A stretch of DNA of 29,501 bases, taken from the NCBI GenBank assembly GCA_964511535.1, contig CAZEFW010000121.1, positions 1-29,501 of the forward strand. The letters are read 5' to 3'. Below are positions 8,312 to 15,581 of this stretch, in pieces. Each line of letters starts with the position of its first letter. Positions within the stretch are counted from its first letter, which is position 1. The translations under genes and the position numbers were made by a program. The notes beneath the pieces were generated by a model, which was given only the letters and a program-made list of their open reading frames with translations, was not told the origin of the DNA and did not search any database. The stretch comes from CAZCFB01 sp964511535. Lineage in GTDB: Bacteria > Myxococcota_A > Polyangia > GCA-2747355 > CAZCFB01.

Positions 8312-8351
8312 AATGCCAGAGTGCCAGAATGCCAGAATGCCAAAATGCCAG
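8312..8351. repeat. Tandem octamer repeat, unit AATGCCAG, five copies
   Basis: Five consecutive 8-base units (8312, 8320, 8328, 8336, 8344) read AATGCCAG with single-base changes in the second (AGTGCCAG) and fourth (AATGCCAA). The array begins three bases after the NrfD-type stop codon and is noncoding. Confidence 0.85.
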
Positions 8352-8374
8352 AATGAATCGAAATTTCTGGCATT
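8344..8374. terminator. Hairpin at the end of the psr-like operon
   Basis: The last octamer unit plus AA (8344-8353) pairs perfectly with TTCTGGCATT (8365-8374), a 10-bp stem with an 11-base loop. It lies 36 bases after the operon's last stop. There is no T-run, so intrinsic termination is uncertain; RNA 3'-end protection is an alternative. Confidence 0.35.
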
Positions 8375-8477
8375 AAAATGTCATATAGGGGGGTCAGACC
8401 CCACCACTTGACATTTTATCAGGCAGACGCGCCAATATGTCATATAGGGGGGTCTGACCCCTACACTTGACATTTTA
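8374..8477. repeat. Pair of REP-like palindromic elements (8374-8418 and 8434-8477)
   Basis: Two ~45-base elements in the same orientation, start-to-start spacing 60 bases. Each has outer arms AAAATGTCA / TGACATTTT (the left arm of the second copy carries one change) around a core GGGGTCWGACCCC that folds into a 5-bp stem with a 3-base loop. They lie between convergent genes. The right end of the second copy supplies the TAA stop (8477-8475) of the acetyltransferase gene. The same element occurs as another pair at 18236-18339. Confidence 0.88.
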
Positions 8478-9287
8478 TTGGAGGTGTTCGGTCATCCAGG
8501 TGACGCCGAATTGGACCAGGTCGGCGGCGTCGATGAGCTCGCTGGCGGCGGCGCCTACGATGCCGGTTTGGGCGCGGCCGGCCTCCAGGTAGTCGGTCAG
8601 GATGTCGGCGAAAAAGTCGCGGCCCGGGGTGTAGGGGGGTATGCGGAGGTTGTCGTCCTGGGTGTCCACCACGCGGACGCGCGGGCGGTGTGGGGTGGCC
8701 AGCAGGCGGTGGCGCCGCGCGCGGCGCTTGTCCGGGATGGGGCAGAGCCACTCGGCGTGATGCAGCGCCGTGGTGGTGTCCAGGTCAGCCCCCAGGCGCA
8801 GCACCTGCCCCCCCTGCTTCACCAGCGCCTCCAGCGGTGAACCCGCGCCGAAGTAGTCGTCCCAGGGCACCTCGGAGACCAACTCGGCAGCCAGGGCCCC
8901 CGCCGCGGCGAAGCGCCCCTCCGGGTGGTCGCTCACGAGGGTCCCGGGGCGCTGCCGGAACACCTCCGCCAACATCCCCACCTCGGGATCTGCGGGCGTG
9001 GTCCTGGCGTCAAAGGGCTCGGCGTCCACCAGCAACCCGGCCCGCTCCGGCTCTGGCCGCTCGTTGACCCACGCGTGGTCGTCCCTGGCGCCCAGCACCA
9101 TGAGCATGGTGCCGCCGGGGCCGGCGGCGTCGAGGATGGCCTGGATGACGCCGTCAGCGCCGCCCACCACCGGGCCGACGCTGCGCAGCGAAGCGTGCAC
9201 CATGAGCAGCGCGCCGGCTTCGACGCCCAGGGCGCGCAGGTCCCGGGCGATGCGCTGGACTGAACGCTCCCTGCTCGGCGGTCCCAT
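8475..9287 (-). CDS. AAC(3)-family aminoglycoside N-acetyltransferase-like protein
   Basis: The 270-residue protein starts at ATG 9287 without an obvious Shine-Dalgarno. It matches the Antibiotic_NAT (AAC(3)) family throughout: LLMVHASLRSVGPV (28-41), GGTMLM (58-63), SDHPEGRFAAAG (119-130), GAGSPLEALV (147-156) and TTALHHAEW (172-180), which carries the conserved His-x-Ala-Glu pattern near the acetyl-CoA site. Known members transfer acetyl from acetyl-CoA to the 3-amino group of aminoglycosides, although many chromosomal homologues have no proven resistance role. It follows the VWA/MYXO-CTERM-like gene by 39 bp on the same strand and may be read from the same transcript. Its stop codon lies inside the end of a REP-like element, so the C-terminus may have been set by that insertion. 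Confidence 0.88.
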   Translation of the reverse strand: MGPPSRERSVQRIARDLRALGVEAGALLMVHASLRSVGPVVGGADGVIQAILDAAGPGGTMLMVLGARDDHAWVNERPEPERAGLLVDAEPFDARTTPADPEVGMLAEVFRQRPGTLVSDHPEGRFAAAGALAAELVSEVPWDDYFGAGSPLEALVKQGGQVLRLGADLDTTTALHHAEWLCPIPDKRRARRHRLLATPHRPRVRVVDTQDDNLRIPPYTPGRDFFADILTDYLEAGRAQTGIVGAAASELIDAADLVQFGVTWMTEHLQ

Positions 9288-9326
9288 GGCAGCAGTGTGC
9301 GCCAGGCGGGGCCGTCACACCAGCGG

Positions 9327-10709
9327 TCAGCGACGAACGCGGCGCAGGGCCACCAGGGCCCACAGGAGGATCAGCAAGGAGGCAGGCGCCAGGGGCCGGC
9401 CCGTGGGCCCCGCGTCGCTCACCGCGCACCCCTCGTCGGGCGCCACCTCCTCACCGCCGACCCCGCCGTCCGGCTCCACCGGGATGCTCACCGGCGGCGG
9501 CAAGTTCCCGCCTCCGCCCTTGAGGCACCTGCCCTGGACGCACTGCTGGCCTTCGGGACACTCGACGCCCTTGCACAGGTCGATGCAGTCCTTGAGCCGG
9601 TCCGGGTCGCAGGGAGGCGGGCAGTCCGGGTCGTCCAGGTAGGTCTTGCCGTCCGGGCAGCAGCCGTCCTTCACCGCCGAGTCCACGGGCGGGGGCGGCT
9701 TGACGCATGCCACGTTGCAGCCCGATCCCTTGAGCTGCTCTGGCGCGCACTTGTCCGTCGTATCGCAGTCCGCGGCGGTCTTGCACTTGCCCGGGCCGCT
9801 GGTGATGCCCGGGTCGCACGACTCGCCCTTGTCGAGCACGCCGTTGCCGCACACCGCCGGGCAGTCCGCGTCGGTCAGCGAGCTGGCCCCGGGCGGGCAG
9901 CAGCCGTCCCCGCTCGCCGCCGCGGTGATGGCCGTGTTGGAGCAGACCCTGGCGCAGAGGATGCCCGAGAAGGCGTCCTTCGTACACGGGTCGCCGTCAT
10001 CGCAGCTGGCCGGGCAGGCGCCGGGGCTGCCGGCCGGGATCTTGGTGTCGCACTTTTCGCCCTTGTCGATCAGCCCGTTGCCGCAGCAGCTGGCGATGCC
10101 GCCGATGGTCTTGAGCGCGCCGTTGAGCTGGGCCGGGCTGCTCGCCTGGAAGTAGCTCTTGGTCCCGCCGGCCGCCGCGATGGCGGACAGCTGCGACGGG
10201 CAGACCCCGCTGCCGAAGCCCACCACGAAGGTCTTGATCCCGGCGGCCTTGAGGGTCGCCGCCGCGGCGGTGGCCGACCCGCACCCGTAGGCTGTGCACC
10301 CGTCGGTGACCACCACCACGTACTTCGCCCGCTTGGTGGTCAGCCCGTTGAAGTAGGTGCCGGCGCTGCTCAGCGCGCCGCCGATCTCGGTCATGCCCGA
10401 CGGGTAGGTGGATGAAATGGACGAGATGATGGCCGCGCTCGTCTTCGGCCCGCACCCCACGGCCACGGCGTTGGTGCAGTTGCCGGCGAAGTACATCAGC
10501 CCGAACAGCAGGTTGCTGTTGGAGTTCATCATGGCGCTGATGGCGTTCTGGGCGGAGGTCCACTTGCTGCCGCTCATGCTGCCCGACTGGTCCAGCACGA
10601 TGAGCATGTACGGCGGGTTCTTGCACTTGTACGCAGCCACCGGCGCGGCCACAAACCAGACCAGGGCCAGCAAAAAGGACGCAAGGATCCACCTGGAGCA
10701 CCTACACAT
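9327..10709 (-). CDS. VWA and Cys-rich repeat surface protein with MYXO-CTERM-like tail
   Basis: The 460-residue protein starts at ATG 10709 behind a GGAGGAGG-like site. Residues 1-26 are a Sec signal peptide. Residues about 33-205 form a VWA domain with MIDAS motif DQSGS (Asp40, Ser42, Ser44) and VVTDGC. The middle (about 205-400) is Cys-rich with two CGNG(L/V)xDKGExCD units, typical of Myxococcota secreted proteins, and other Cys pairs. The C-terminus has EGCAVSDAG followed by a hydrophobic helix (LAPASLLILLWALVAL) and RRVRR. This Cys, helix, basic-tail layout fits the MYXO-CTERM sorting class, in which the protein is processed near the Cys and held at the surface. Ligand and role are unknown; adhesion is a guess. 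It is divergent from the Cys-repeat lipoprotein gene at 10884. Confidence 0.88.
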   Translation of the reverse strand: MCRCSRWILASFLLALVWFVAAPVAAYKCKNPPYMLIVLDQSGSMSGSKWTSAQNAISAMMNSNSNLLFGLMYFAGNCTNAVAVGCGPKTSAAIISSISSTYPSGMTEIGGALSSAGTYFNGLTTKRAKYVVVVTDGCTAYGCGSATAAAATLKAAGIKTFVVGFGSGVCPSQLSAIAAAGGTKSYFQASSPAQLNGALKTIGGIASCCGNGLIDKGEKCDTKIPAGSPGACPASCDDGDPCTKDAFSGILCARVCSNTAITAAASGDGCCPPGASSLTDADCPAVCGNGVLDKGESCDPGITSGPGKCKTAADCDTTDKCAPEQLKGSGCNVACVKPPPPVDSAVKDGCCPDGKTYLDDPDCPPPCDPDRLKDCIDLCKGVECPEGQQCVQGRCLKGGGGNLPPPVSIPVEPDGGVGGEEVAPDEGCAVSDAGPTGRPLAPASLLILLWALVALRRVRR

Positions 10710-10722
10710 GTTCCCCTCCTCC

Positions 10723-10737
10723 GGAGCGAAGCGCTCC
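10723..10737. promoter_or_regulatory. Short hairpin in the leader of the VWA/MYXO-CTERM-like gene
   Basis: GGAGCG (10723-10728) pairs with CGCTCC (10732-10737) across a 3-base loop, 14 bases upstream of the start codon at 10709 and touching the ribosome binding region. It may affect translation; the rest of the 174-base divergent gap shows no convincing promoter hexamers. Confidence 0.25.
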
Positions 10738-10811
10738 TCGGTATTGCGTTGCTACTTGTTCATTGGTGTGACGCCGCGCGCCGATCGTTCATCGCGTTGA
10801 CTTCGCCCGCC

Positions 10812-10833
10812 GGCGCCGATGAATGTCGGCGCC
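10812..10833. promoter_or_regulatory. Inverted repeat in the divergent intergenic region
   Basis: GGCGCCGA (10812-10819) and TCGGCGCC (10826-10833) form perfect 8-bp arms around 6 bases, 51 bases before the ATG at 10884. It may be an operator for one or both divergent surface-protein genes, or a leader hairpin. Confidence 0.35.
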
Positions 10834-10883
10834 GAAATGAACGCCACGCCCGCGCCGCGCGACATATGTACAAGGAGAAGCCA

Positions 10884-13250
10884 ATGCACCCAGAGCAAGC
10901 TGTTCCGACGGCAAGGGGACCGTCCGGGCCTGGTACGCCCGCTCTCCGGCCCCCACGCAGGTTCAACCTGATCACCCTCCTGGTGCCTCTCGTGTTCGCC
11001 GGCTGCGCGAGCATCGACGAGGACGCTCCGGACCCGGACCCGGCCCTGGGCGACGCAGGGATCGGGCTGCTCCCGGATGATGATCTCGGCCCGCCCAGGC
11101 CCTGGTCCTGCGCCAGCCCGGGCGCTCCGTGCAACGCCCACAGCTACTGCGCCATCAACCCCATATGCAGCGATGACCGGCTCTGCCTCCCGTCCCACGA
11201 GCTCGACTGCACCGATGGGCATGTGTGCACCGAGGACATCTGCACCAAGGACGGCAAGTGCTCCAACCCGATCAAGGCCGGCCACTGCCTGCTGCCCTCG
11301 ACGCCGGGCACCCAGTCGCCTCTGATCTGCGTCAAGGCCAAGGAGACCATGCCCGACAACCCGTGCGTGGCGTGCTGGCCCCAGGTGAGCATGACGAGCT
11401 GGTACGACGCGGACGGCATCCCGTGCAACGACGGCGACGCGTGCACCCGCAACGACACCTGCAACGCCGGCAAGTGCGCGGGCGTCGACTACTCGGCCTC
11501 GTGCGACGACGGGCAGAGCTGCACGGTGGACAGCTGCGACGGCAAGGGCGGCTGCGCCCACCAGGTCAACAGCGGGTACTGCCTCATCGGCGGCAAGTGC
11601 TTCGCCGACGGCAGCGCCGTGTACGGCGCCTGCGCGGTGTGCGACAGCGCCCAGAGCAAGCACAGCATCCAGCTCAAGGCCGGCGCCTGCCTCATCGGCA
11701 ACAAGTGCTTCAAGCCGGGAGACAAGGCAGCCTCGGGCTGCGGCGTGTGCGATCCCGCCAAGAGCGCCACCGCGTGGTCGCCGGCCTCCGGCGGCTGCAA
11801 AATCAACGGCAAGTGCTACACCGCGGGCGACAAGCTGCAGGGGGGCTGCGCGGTGTGCGATCCGTCCAAGAGCAGCACCGCCTGGACCCAGACCGGCGCC
11901 GGCTGCCTCATCCTCGGCGCCTGCGTCAAGGCCGGCGACAAGGACAACACCGGCTGCCTGCTGTGCGATCCCAAGCAGTCCGCCACCAGCTGGTCCTCCG
12001 CCACCGACGCTTGCCTCATCGGCGGCAAGTGCCGCAAGAAGGGCGACACCAACTTCACCGGCTGCAAGGTGTGCGACCCGACCAAGTCCACCACCAGCTG
12101 GTCCGTGGCCAGCGGCGTCTGCGCCATCGGCAAGAAGTGCCACAAGAAGGGGGCGGCAGACGCCACCGGCTGCAAGGTGTGCGACCCCGCAAAGTCCACA
12201 ACGGGCTGGTCGCCCAAGCCAGGCGTCTGCGTCCTGGGCAACAGCTGCTACGCGCCGGGCGCGCTCCATCCCCAGGGATGCGGCGCGTGCGTCTCGGGCG
12301 CCGGCGGCGTCGCGTGGCAGGCCAGCGGCAACACCTGCCTGGTGGGCGGCACCTGCTACTGGCTGGGCATGAAGGACAAGTCCAAATGCAACCGCTGCGA
12401 CCCGAAGATCTCAAAGACCGCCCTGACCCCCATCAGCGGCGGGTGCAAGATCGGCGGCGAGTGCCACGTCCAGGGGGACCTGTCCCTCGACGGCTGCGGG
12501 TACTGTGACCTGGCCACCTCCACCTCCACCTGGACGGTGCTGCCCGGCTACTGCCGCATCAACGGCGTGTGCCACAAGAGCGGCGCCAAGCACGGCTCCT
12601 CGTGCGCCTCCTGCGTCCCATCAAACAGCGCCACCGCCTGGACCGTCCCGACCGGAAAATGCTCCATCGGCAAAAAGTGCTACGCCAAGTTCCAGCAGGA
12701 CAAGAGCGGCTGCTTCCGTTGTGACCCCGCCGTCTCCCTCTTCAACTGGACCAAGGCGCCCGGCGTCAAGGCCACTTCCCACGGGTTCGAGAGCGGCGCC
12801 GCCACCGGCTGGACCATCAAGAACAGCGCCTCGTCGGTGGGCTGGTCCGTGAGCAGCAGGCGGCCGGCCAGCGGCAACTTCTCGCTGTATTACGGCAACC
12901 CGGCCACCGGGAACTACGACTCCGGCGGCGCCAGCTCGGGGACCGCCATCTCCCCGCTCATACCGCTGCAGAGCGGCAAGAAGGCCGGCCTCCGGTTCAA
13001 CCTGTACCTGGATATCGAGCCGAACCTGAGCTACGACAAGCTCGAGGTCTTGATCGGCAACAAGCCGATCTGGACCAAGAGCAGCATGTATCCCATCGGC
13101 ATGAAGACCTGGATCCCCGTCAATATCGACCTGAGCCCCTACGCCGGCATGACCATCAAGGTGACCTTCTGGTTCGACACCGTGGACGGGACGGACAACA
13201 AGACGGAGGGCGTCTTCATCGACGACGTGACCTTCTACGACGGCTGCTGA
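10884..13250 (+). CDS. Lipoprotein with eleven tandem 36-residue Cys repeats and a C-terminal beta-sandwich domain
   Basis: The 789-residue protein starts at ATG 10884 (AAGGAG six bases upstream); earlier in-frame starts lack a ribosome binding site. After a basic N-terminus a hydrophobic segment ends in lipobox VFAGC, so it is probably a lipoprotein, with a longer than usual n-region. A first Cys-rich part has DG-x-x-C units (CTDGHVC, CNDGDAC, CDDGQSC). From residue 233 (base 11580) to base 12767 there are eleven consecutive repeats of exactly 36 residues with four cysteines at positions 1, 7, 18 and 21 (C-x5-C-x10-C-x2-CDP, then a Trp in most copies). The last ~155 residues resemble a MAM or immune-inhibitor-A-type beta-sandwich (GFESG...TGWTI, FIDDVTFYD). 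The whole suggests a rigid, disulfide-bonded stalk carrying a binding domain. Ligand unknown. Confidence 0.86.
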   Translation: MHPEQAVPTARGPSGPGTPALRPPRRFNLITLLVPLVFAGCASIDEDAPDPDPALGDAGIGLLPDDDLGPPRPWSCASPGAPCNAHSYCAINPICSDDRLCLPSHELDCTDGHVCTEDICTKDGKCSNPIKAGHCLLPSTPGTQSPLICVKAKETMPDNPCVACWPQVSMTSWYDADGIPCNDGDACTRNDTCNAGKCAGVDYSASCDDGQSCTVDSCDGKGGCAHQVNSGYCLIGGKCFADGSAVYGACAVCDSAQSKHSIQLKAGACLIGNKCFKPGDKAASGCGVCDPAKSATAWSPASGGCKINGKCYTAGDKLQGGCAVCDPSKSSTAWTQTGAGCLILGACVKAGDKDNTGCLLCDPKQSATSWSSATDACLIGGKCRKKGDTNFTGCKVCDPTKSTTSWSVASGVCAIGKKCHKKGAADATGCKVCDPAKSTTGWSPKPGVCVLGNSCYAPGALHPQGCGACVSGAGGVAWQASGNTCLVGGTCYWLGMKDKSKCNRCDPKISKTALTPISGGCKIGGECHVQGDLSLDGCGYCDLATSTSTWTVLPGYCRINGVCHKSGAKHGSSCASCVPSNSATAWTVPTGKCSIGKKCYAKFQQDKSGCFRCDPAVSLFNWTKAPGVKATSHGFESGAATGWTIKNSASSVGWSVSSRRPASGNFSLYYGNPATGNYDSGGASSGTAISPLIPLQSGKKAGLRFNLYLDIEPNLSYDKLEVLIGNKPIWTKSSMYPIGMKTWIPVNIDLSPYAGMTIKVTFWFDTVDGTDNKTEGVFIDDVTFYDGC
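11580..12767 (+). repeat. Coding tandem repeat, 108-base period, eleven copies
   Basis: Eleven in-frame units of exactly 108 bases encode the 36-residue Cys repeats. No unit is shortened or lengthened. The fourth, fifth and sixth copies look most alike (GCKVCDPxKSTT in copies 5 and 6), while copies 7 and 10 have lost the CDP element. Confidence 0.85.
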
Positions 13251-13260
13251 GCTCTCATCG

Positions 13261-13276
13261 GAGCTGCGCGCGGCTC
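13261..13276. terminator. Weak hairpin between convergent genes
   Basis: GAGCTG (13261-13266) can pair with CGGCTC (13271-13276), with one G-U pair in RNA, across CGCG. It occupies the 24-base space between the Cys-repeat lipoprotein and the small minus-strand gene, whose stop it touches. No T-run. Confidence 0.25.
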
Positions 13277-13481
13277 ACTCGTGGCTCACGTCGAGCTGCA
13301 CGTAGTCATCCGATACGCCTGAGCAGGGGCAGTACTCCAGCCGGTAGCGGATCTCGTCGCGAATGCGCTGAAGCGCGGTGGCCTCATCGCGCGCCCGGCT
13401 CATGCAGGTGGGGGACTCGCAGGTCACCAGGAACCGGCCGTCGCTCTGCTTCTTGATGCTGACCTTGAACACCTCGGGCAT
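13275..13481 (-). CDS. Small HicB-like protein
   Basis: A 68-residue protein from ATG 13481. The pattern VFKVSIKKQSDGRFLVTCES followed by an acidic/Thr-Ala helix start (DEATALQRIRDEIRYRLE) resembles the small alpha/beta fold of HicB and related DUF1902-type proteins. The tail CPCSGVSDDYVQLDV is a Cys-containing addition not typical of antitoxins. There is no HicA-like toxin next to it, so a toxin-antitoxin role is not supported. It is 46 bp downstream of the M48 protease on the same strand and may be its operon partner. No strong Shine-Dalgarno is seen. Codon use matches the neighbours, which supports a real gene. Confidence 0.62.
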   Translation of the reverse strand: MPEVFKVSIKKQSDGRFLVTCESPTCMSRARDEATALQRIRDEIRYRLEYCPCSGVSDDYVQLDVSHE

Positions 13482-13527
13482 ACATTAGGTGTGATGCGGC
13501 AGGCCAGGGCGGTCAAGTCGGGCGTGG

Positions 13528-15546
13528 CTACCCCAGCAGCAGCAACGCCACACCCCCCGCCGCCACGACGAACGCCGTCGCCCAGCGAAAGTGCCGCAGC
13601 CAGGACGTGCGGGTGTTGCCGTCCACGGTGAAGTGCTTGATCTCCACGTACGGCACCGGCGCGCGGCGGAACCAGCCCTCCACCACCACATGCTCACCGA
13701 TGAGGGAGTCGCCCCGCAGCCAGCCCCAGATCATCTCCCACAGCGCCAGGGGCTGGCGGTGGTCCAGGAACATGATGCCGGTGTCGTCCTGCATCACGAA
13801 GTCGTCGGACCAGATCAGCCCGGGCACGCCCTTGCCGCGCACGCTCCCTTCCAGGCGACATGGCACCGGCCGCACGCCGGACACCTTCACCCGCCGCAGC
13901 AGGGTGGACACGCTCATCTCCGGGAAGACCTTGTTCGGGTAGGAGAAGCGCAGCTTGATCATCATGGCCGCCGCAACCAGCAGCAGGCCCGCGCCGCCGG
14001 CGGCGAGGGAGCCGGCGGAGATGGCCGCCGCCACCGCCAGCACCGCGGCCACCGTCGGCGCCATCTTGACCCCCATGTCCACCAGGAACTCGTCCCAGTA
14101 CGACTCGGGCTGGGGCAGGTCGAACCGCACCAGCGGCTCCTCGCCCATCTGCTCGGACTGGGAGGAGAGGGCCAGCAGCCGCTTGGCGATGAGCGGGTGA
14201 GTCGAGTGGAGCTCGAAGTACAGCGCCCAGGGGTTCCACAGGTCCCACTTCATGGCGCCCTTGAGGTCCTCCCCGTCGATGCGGTAGCGGGCGGACGCCT
14301 GGTCCGCGCCGTCATCGTCACGCTCCGCCTCGCCGGCGCTGGCGGCCACGGTGAGGGTCTGCGCCGCCTGCCCGTCGAAGATCCCCATGGCGCCCATGGC
14401 CTGCGCCCCCTTGCCGCCCTTCTCCTCGCGACCGCGCCCGGCCAGCCCGTAGCCGATCTTCACCAGCGCCCGGGCCAGGGCCGCCGGGCTCTTGACCGTC
14501 TTCGCGCCGAAGCGGTCGGCGTAGTACTCGCGGGTGCGGGAGAACCAGAGCACCAGGTACTCGGAGATGATGTACAGCACGAACGCGCCGATGGCCACGG
14601 CGGTGGTGGCGGCCTTGACCCGCCCGTCGTCGGTGTCAGCGTGCAGCGCGGCGCGGTAGATGTAATACAGCACCATGGGCACCAGCTGGGCCACGGTCAT
14701 CAGCGCCATGTCCCAGTTGCGGGCGTGGCCCATCTCGTGGCCGATGACCCCGTGAAGCTCCTTGTCCTCCAGCAGCTCGAACATGCCCTCGGTCAGGGCG
14801 ATGCGCGCGTTGTTGGGCGTGTGCCCGTAGGTGAATGCGTTGGGGCTCAGGTCCTCGATGAGGTAGAAGCGCGGCACCTTCATGTTGTGGGCGCGCGAGG
14901 TGGCCTGCACGTAGCGGCGCGTGGCCTCGGGCAGCTCGGACAGCTCGGCTCGCCGCGCCTTGTACAGCCAGCGCAGCATCAGGTCCATGATGAACGGGCC
15001 GAGCAGGAACTGAACCGCCAGCACCAGGGCCGCCATGCCCAGGGCCGCGAGGGGGGTCACCCCGCCCGCCAGGGAGAGGGCGATGAGCACCAGGGTGAGC
15101 AGGCCGTACAGCCCGGCCAGGGTGAACACGGTGCGGCCCAGCAGGTTGGGCAGCTTGAAGGTACGCACAGAGCCCGCCGCGCGCTTGCTCCAGCTGATGC
15201 GCAGCTGGTCCTGGGCCGTGAGCTCCGCGGCCGTATCCTCGGGCAGCCACACGCCGCCGGAGTCGCGGTCGAGGTAAGCCGGGTGCATCGCCTCGGGCAC
15301 CTTCAGCGCCACCATGGGCTGGCCCGTGGCGGGCGAGGCGTGGTCGCTGCTCATTCCGGCCTTGCGCGCGTCGGCGATGGCCTGGTCAAAGCGCTCCATG
15401 TCACGCGCAAAGAAGAACAGCTCGCCGCGGTCGAACCAGACCGATCCGCAATCGGTGCAGCGGTCGAGCTCCACCCCGGTGGTGGTGGCTGCGGCCTGCA
15501 TGGAGTCCTGCTTGCCAGCGTCCTGGTTGCATTTGGGGCAATGCAT
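13528..15546 (-). CDS. Zinc-ribbon M48-family membrane metalloprotease
   Basis: The 672-residue protein starts at ATG 15546 with GAGGAG six bases upstream; the frame stays open to 15996 but that extension overlaps the upstream gene. Residues 1-45 form a zinc ribbon of the TFIIB type (Cys3, Cys6, Cys30, Cys33; FDRGEL). Two membrane segments lie at about 138-187. The M48 (HtpX/Ste24-like) catalytic motif HEMGH is at 270-274, and Glu340 in SRTREYYAD is the expected third zinc ligand. More membrane segments follow (about 282-300, 315-335, and two near 505-550). The C-terminal ~140 residues form a beta-rich domain ending in a final helix. HtpX-type enzymes cleave misfolded membrane proteins. The added zinc ribbon and C-terminal domain suggest a specialised substrate or partner. 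It lies 35 bp behind the TPR-AgmX gene. Confidence 0.9.
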   Translation of the reverse strand: MHCPKCNQDAGKQDSMQAAATTTGVELDRCTDCGSVWFDRGELFFFARDMERFDQAIADARKAGMSSDHASPATGQPMVALKVPEAMHPAYLDRDSGGVWLPEDTAAELTAQDQLRISWSKRAAGSVRTFKLPNLLGRTVFTLAGLYGLLTLVLIALSLAGGVTPLAALGMAALVLAVQFLLGPFIMDLMLRWLYKARRAELSELPEATRRYVQATSRAHNMKVPRFYLIEDLSPNAFTYGHTPNNARIALTEGMFELLEDKELHGVIGHEMGHARNWDMALMTVAQLVPMVLYYIYRAALHADTDDGRVKAATTAVAIGAFVLYIISEYLVLWFSRTREYYADRFGAKTVKSPAALARALVKIGYGLAGRGREEKGGKGAQAMGAMGIFDGQAAQTLTVAASAGEAERDDDGADQASARYRIDGEDLKGAMKWDLWNPWALYFELHSTHPLIAKRLLALSSQSEQMGEEPLVRFDLPQPESYWDEFLVDMGVKMAPTVAAVLAVAAAISAGSLAAGGAGLLLVAAAMMIKLRFSYPNKVFPEMSVSTLLRRVKVSGVRPVPCRLEGSVRGKGVPGLIWSDDFVMQDDTGIMFLDHRQPLALWEMIWGWLRGDSLIGEHVVVEGWFRRAPVPYVEIKHFTVDGNTRTSWLRHFRWATAFVVAAGGVALLLLG

Positions 15547-15581
15547 GGCGGCTCCTCTTGACTGGTTGTGTAGCGGGGATA

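Noticed and set aside
8312..8477. CRISPR array
   Set aside because: Units are 8 bases without spacers, and the REP-like elements are only two copies with palindromic cores; no cas genes nearby.
10752..12269. 505-codon open frame on the minus strand opposite the Cys-repeat lipoprotein
   Set aside because: Ala/Val/Gly/His-rich shadow that mirrors the 108-base period of the real gene.
13275..13481. HicAB toxin-antitoxin module
   Set aside because: No HicA-like partner on either side; only the fold pattern of HicB is suggested.
13591..15561. 656-codon plus-strand frame opposite the M48 protease
   Set aside because: No domain, composition typical of antisense GC-rich frames; the minus strand has HEMGH and zinc-ribbon motifs.
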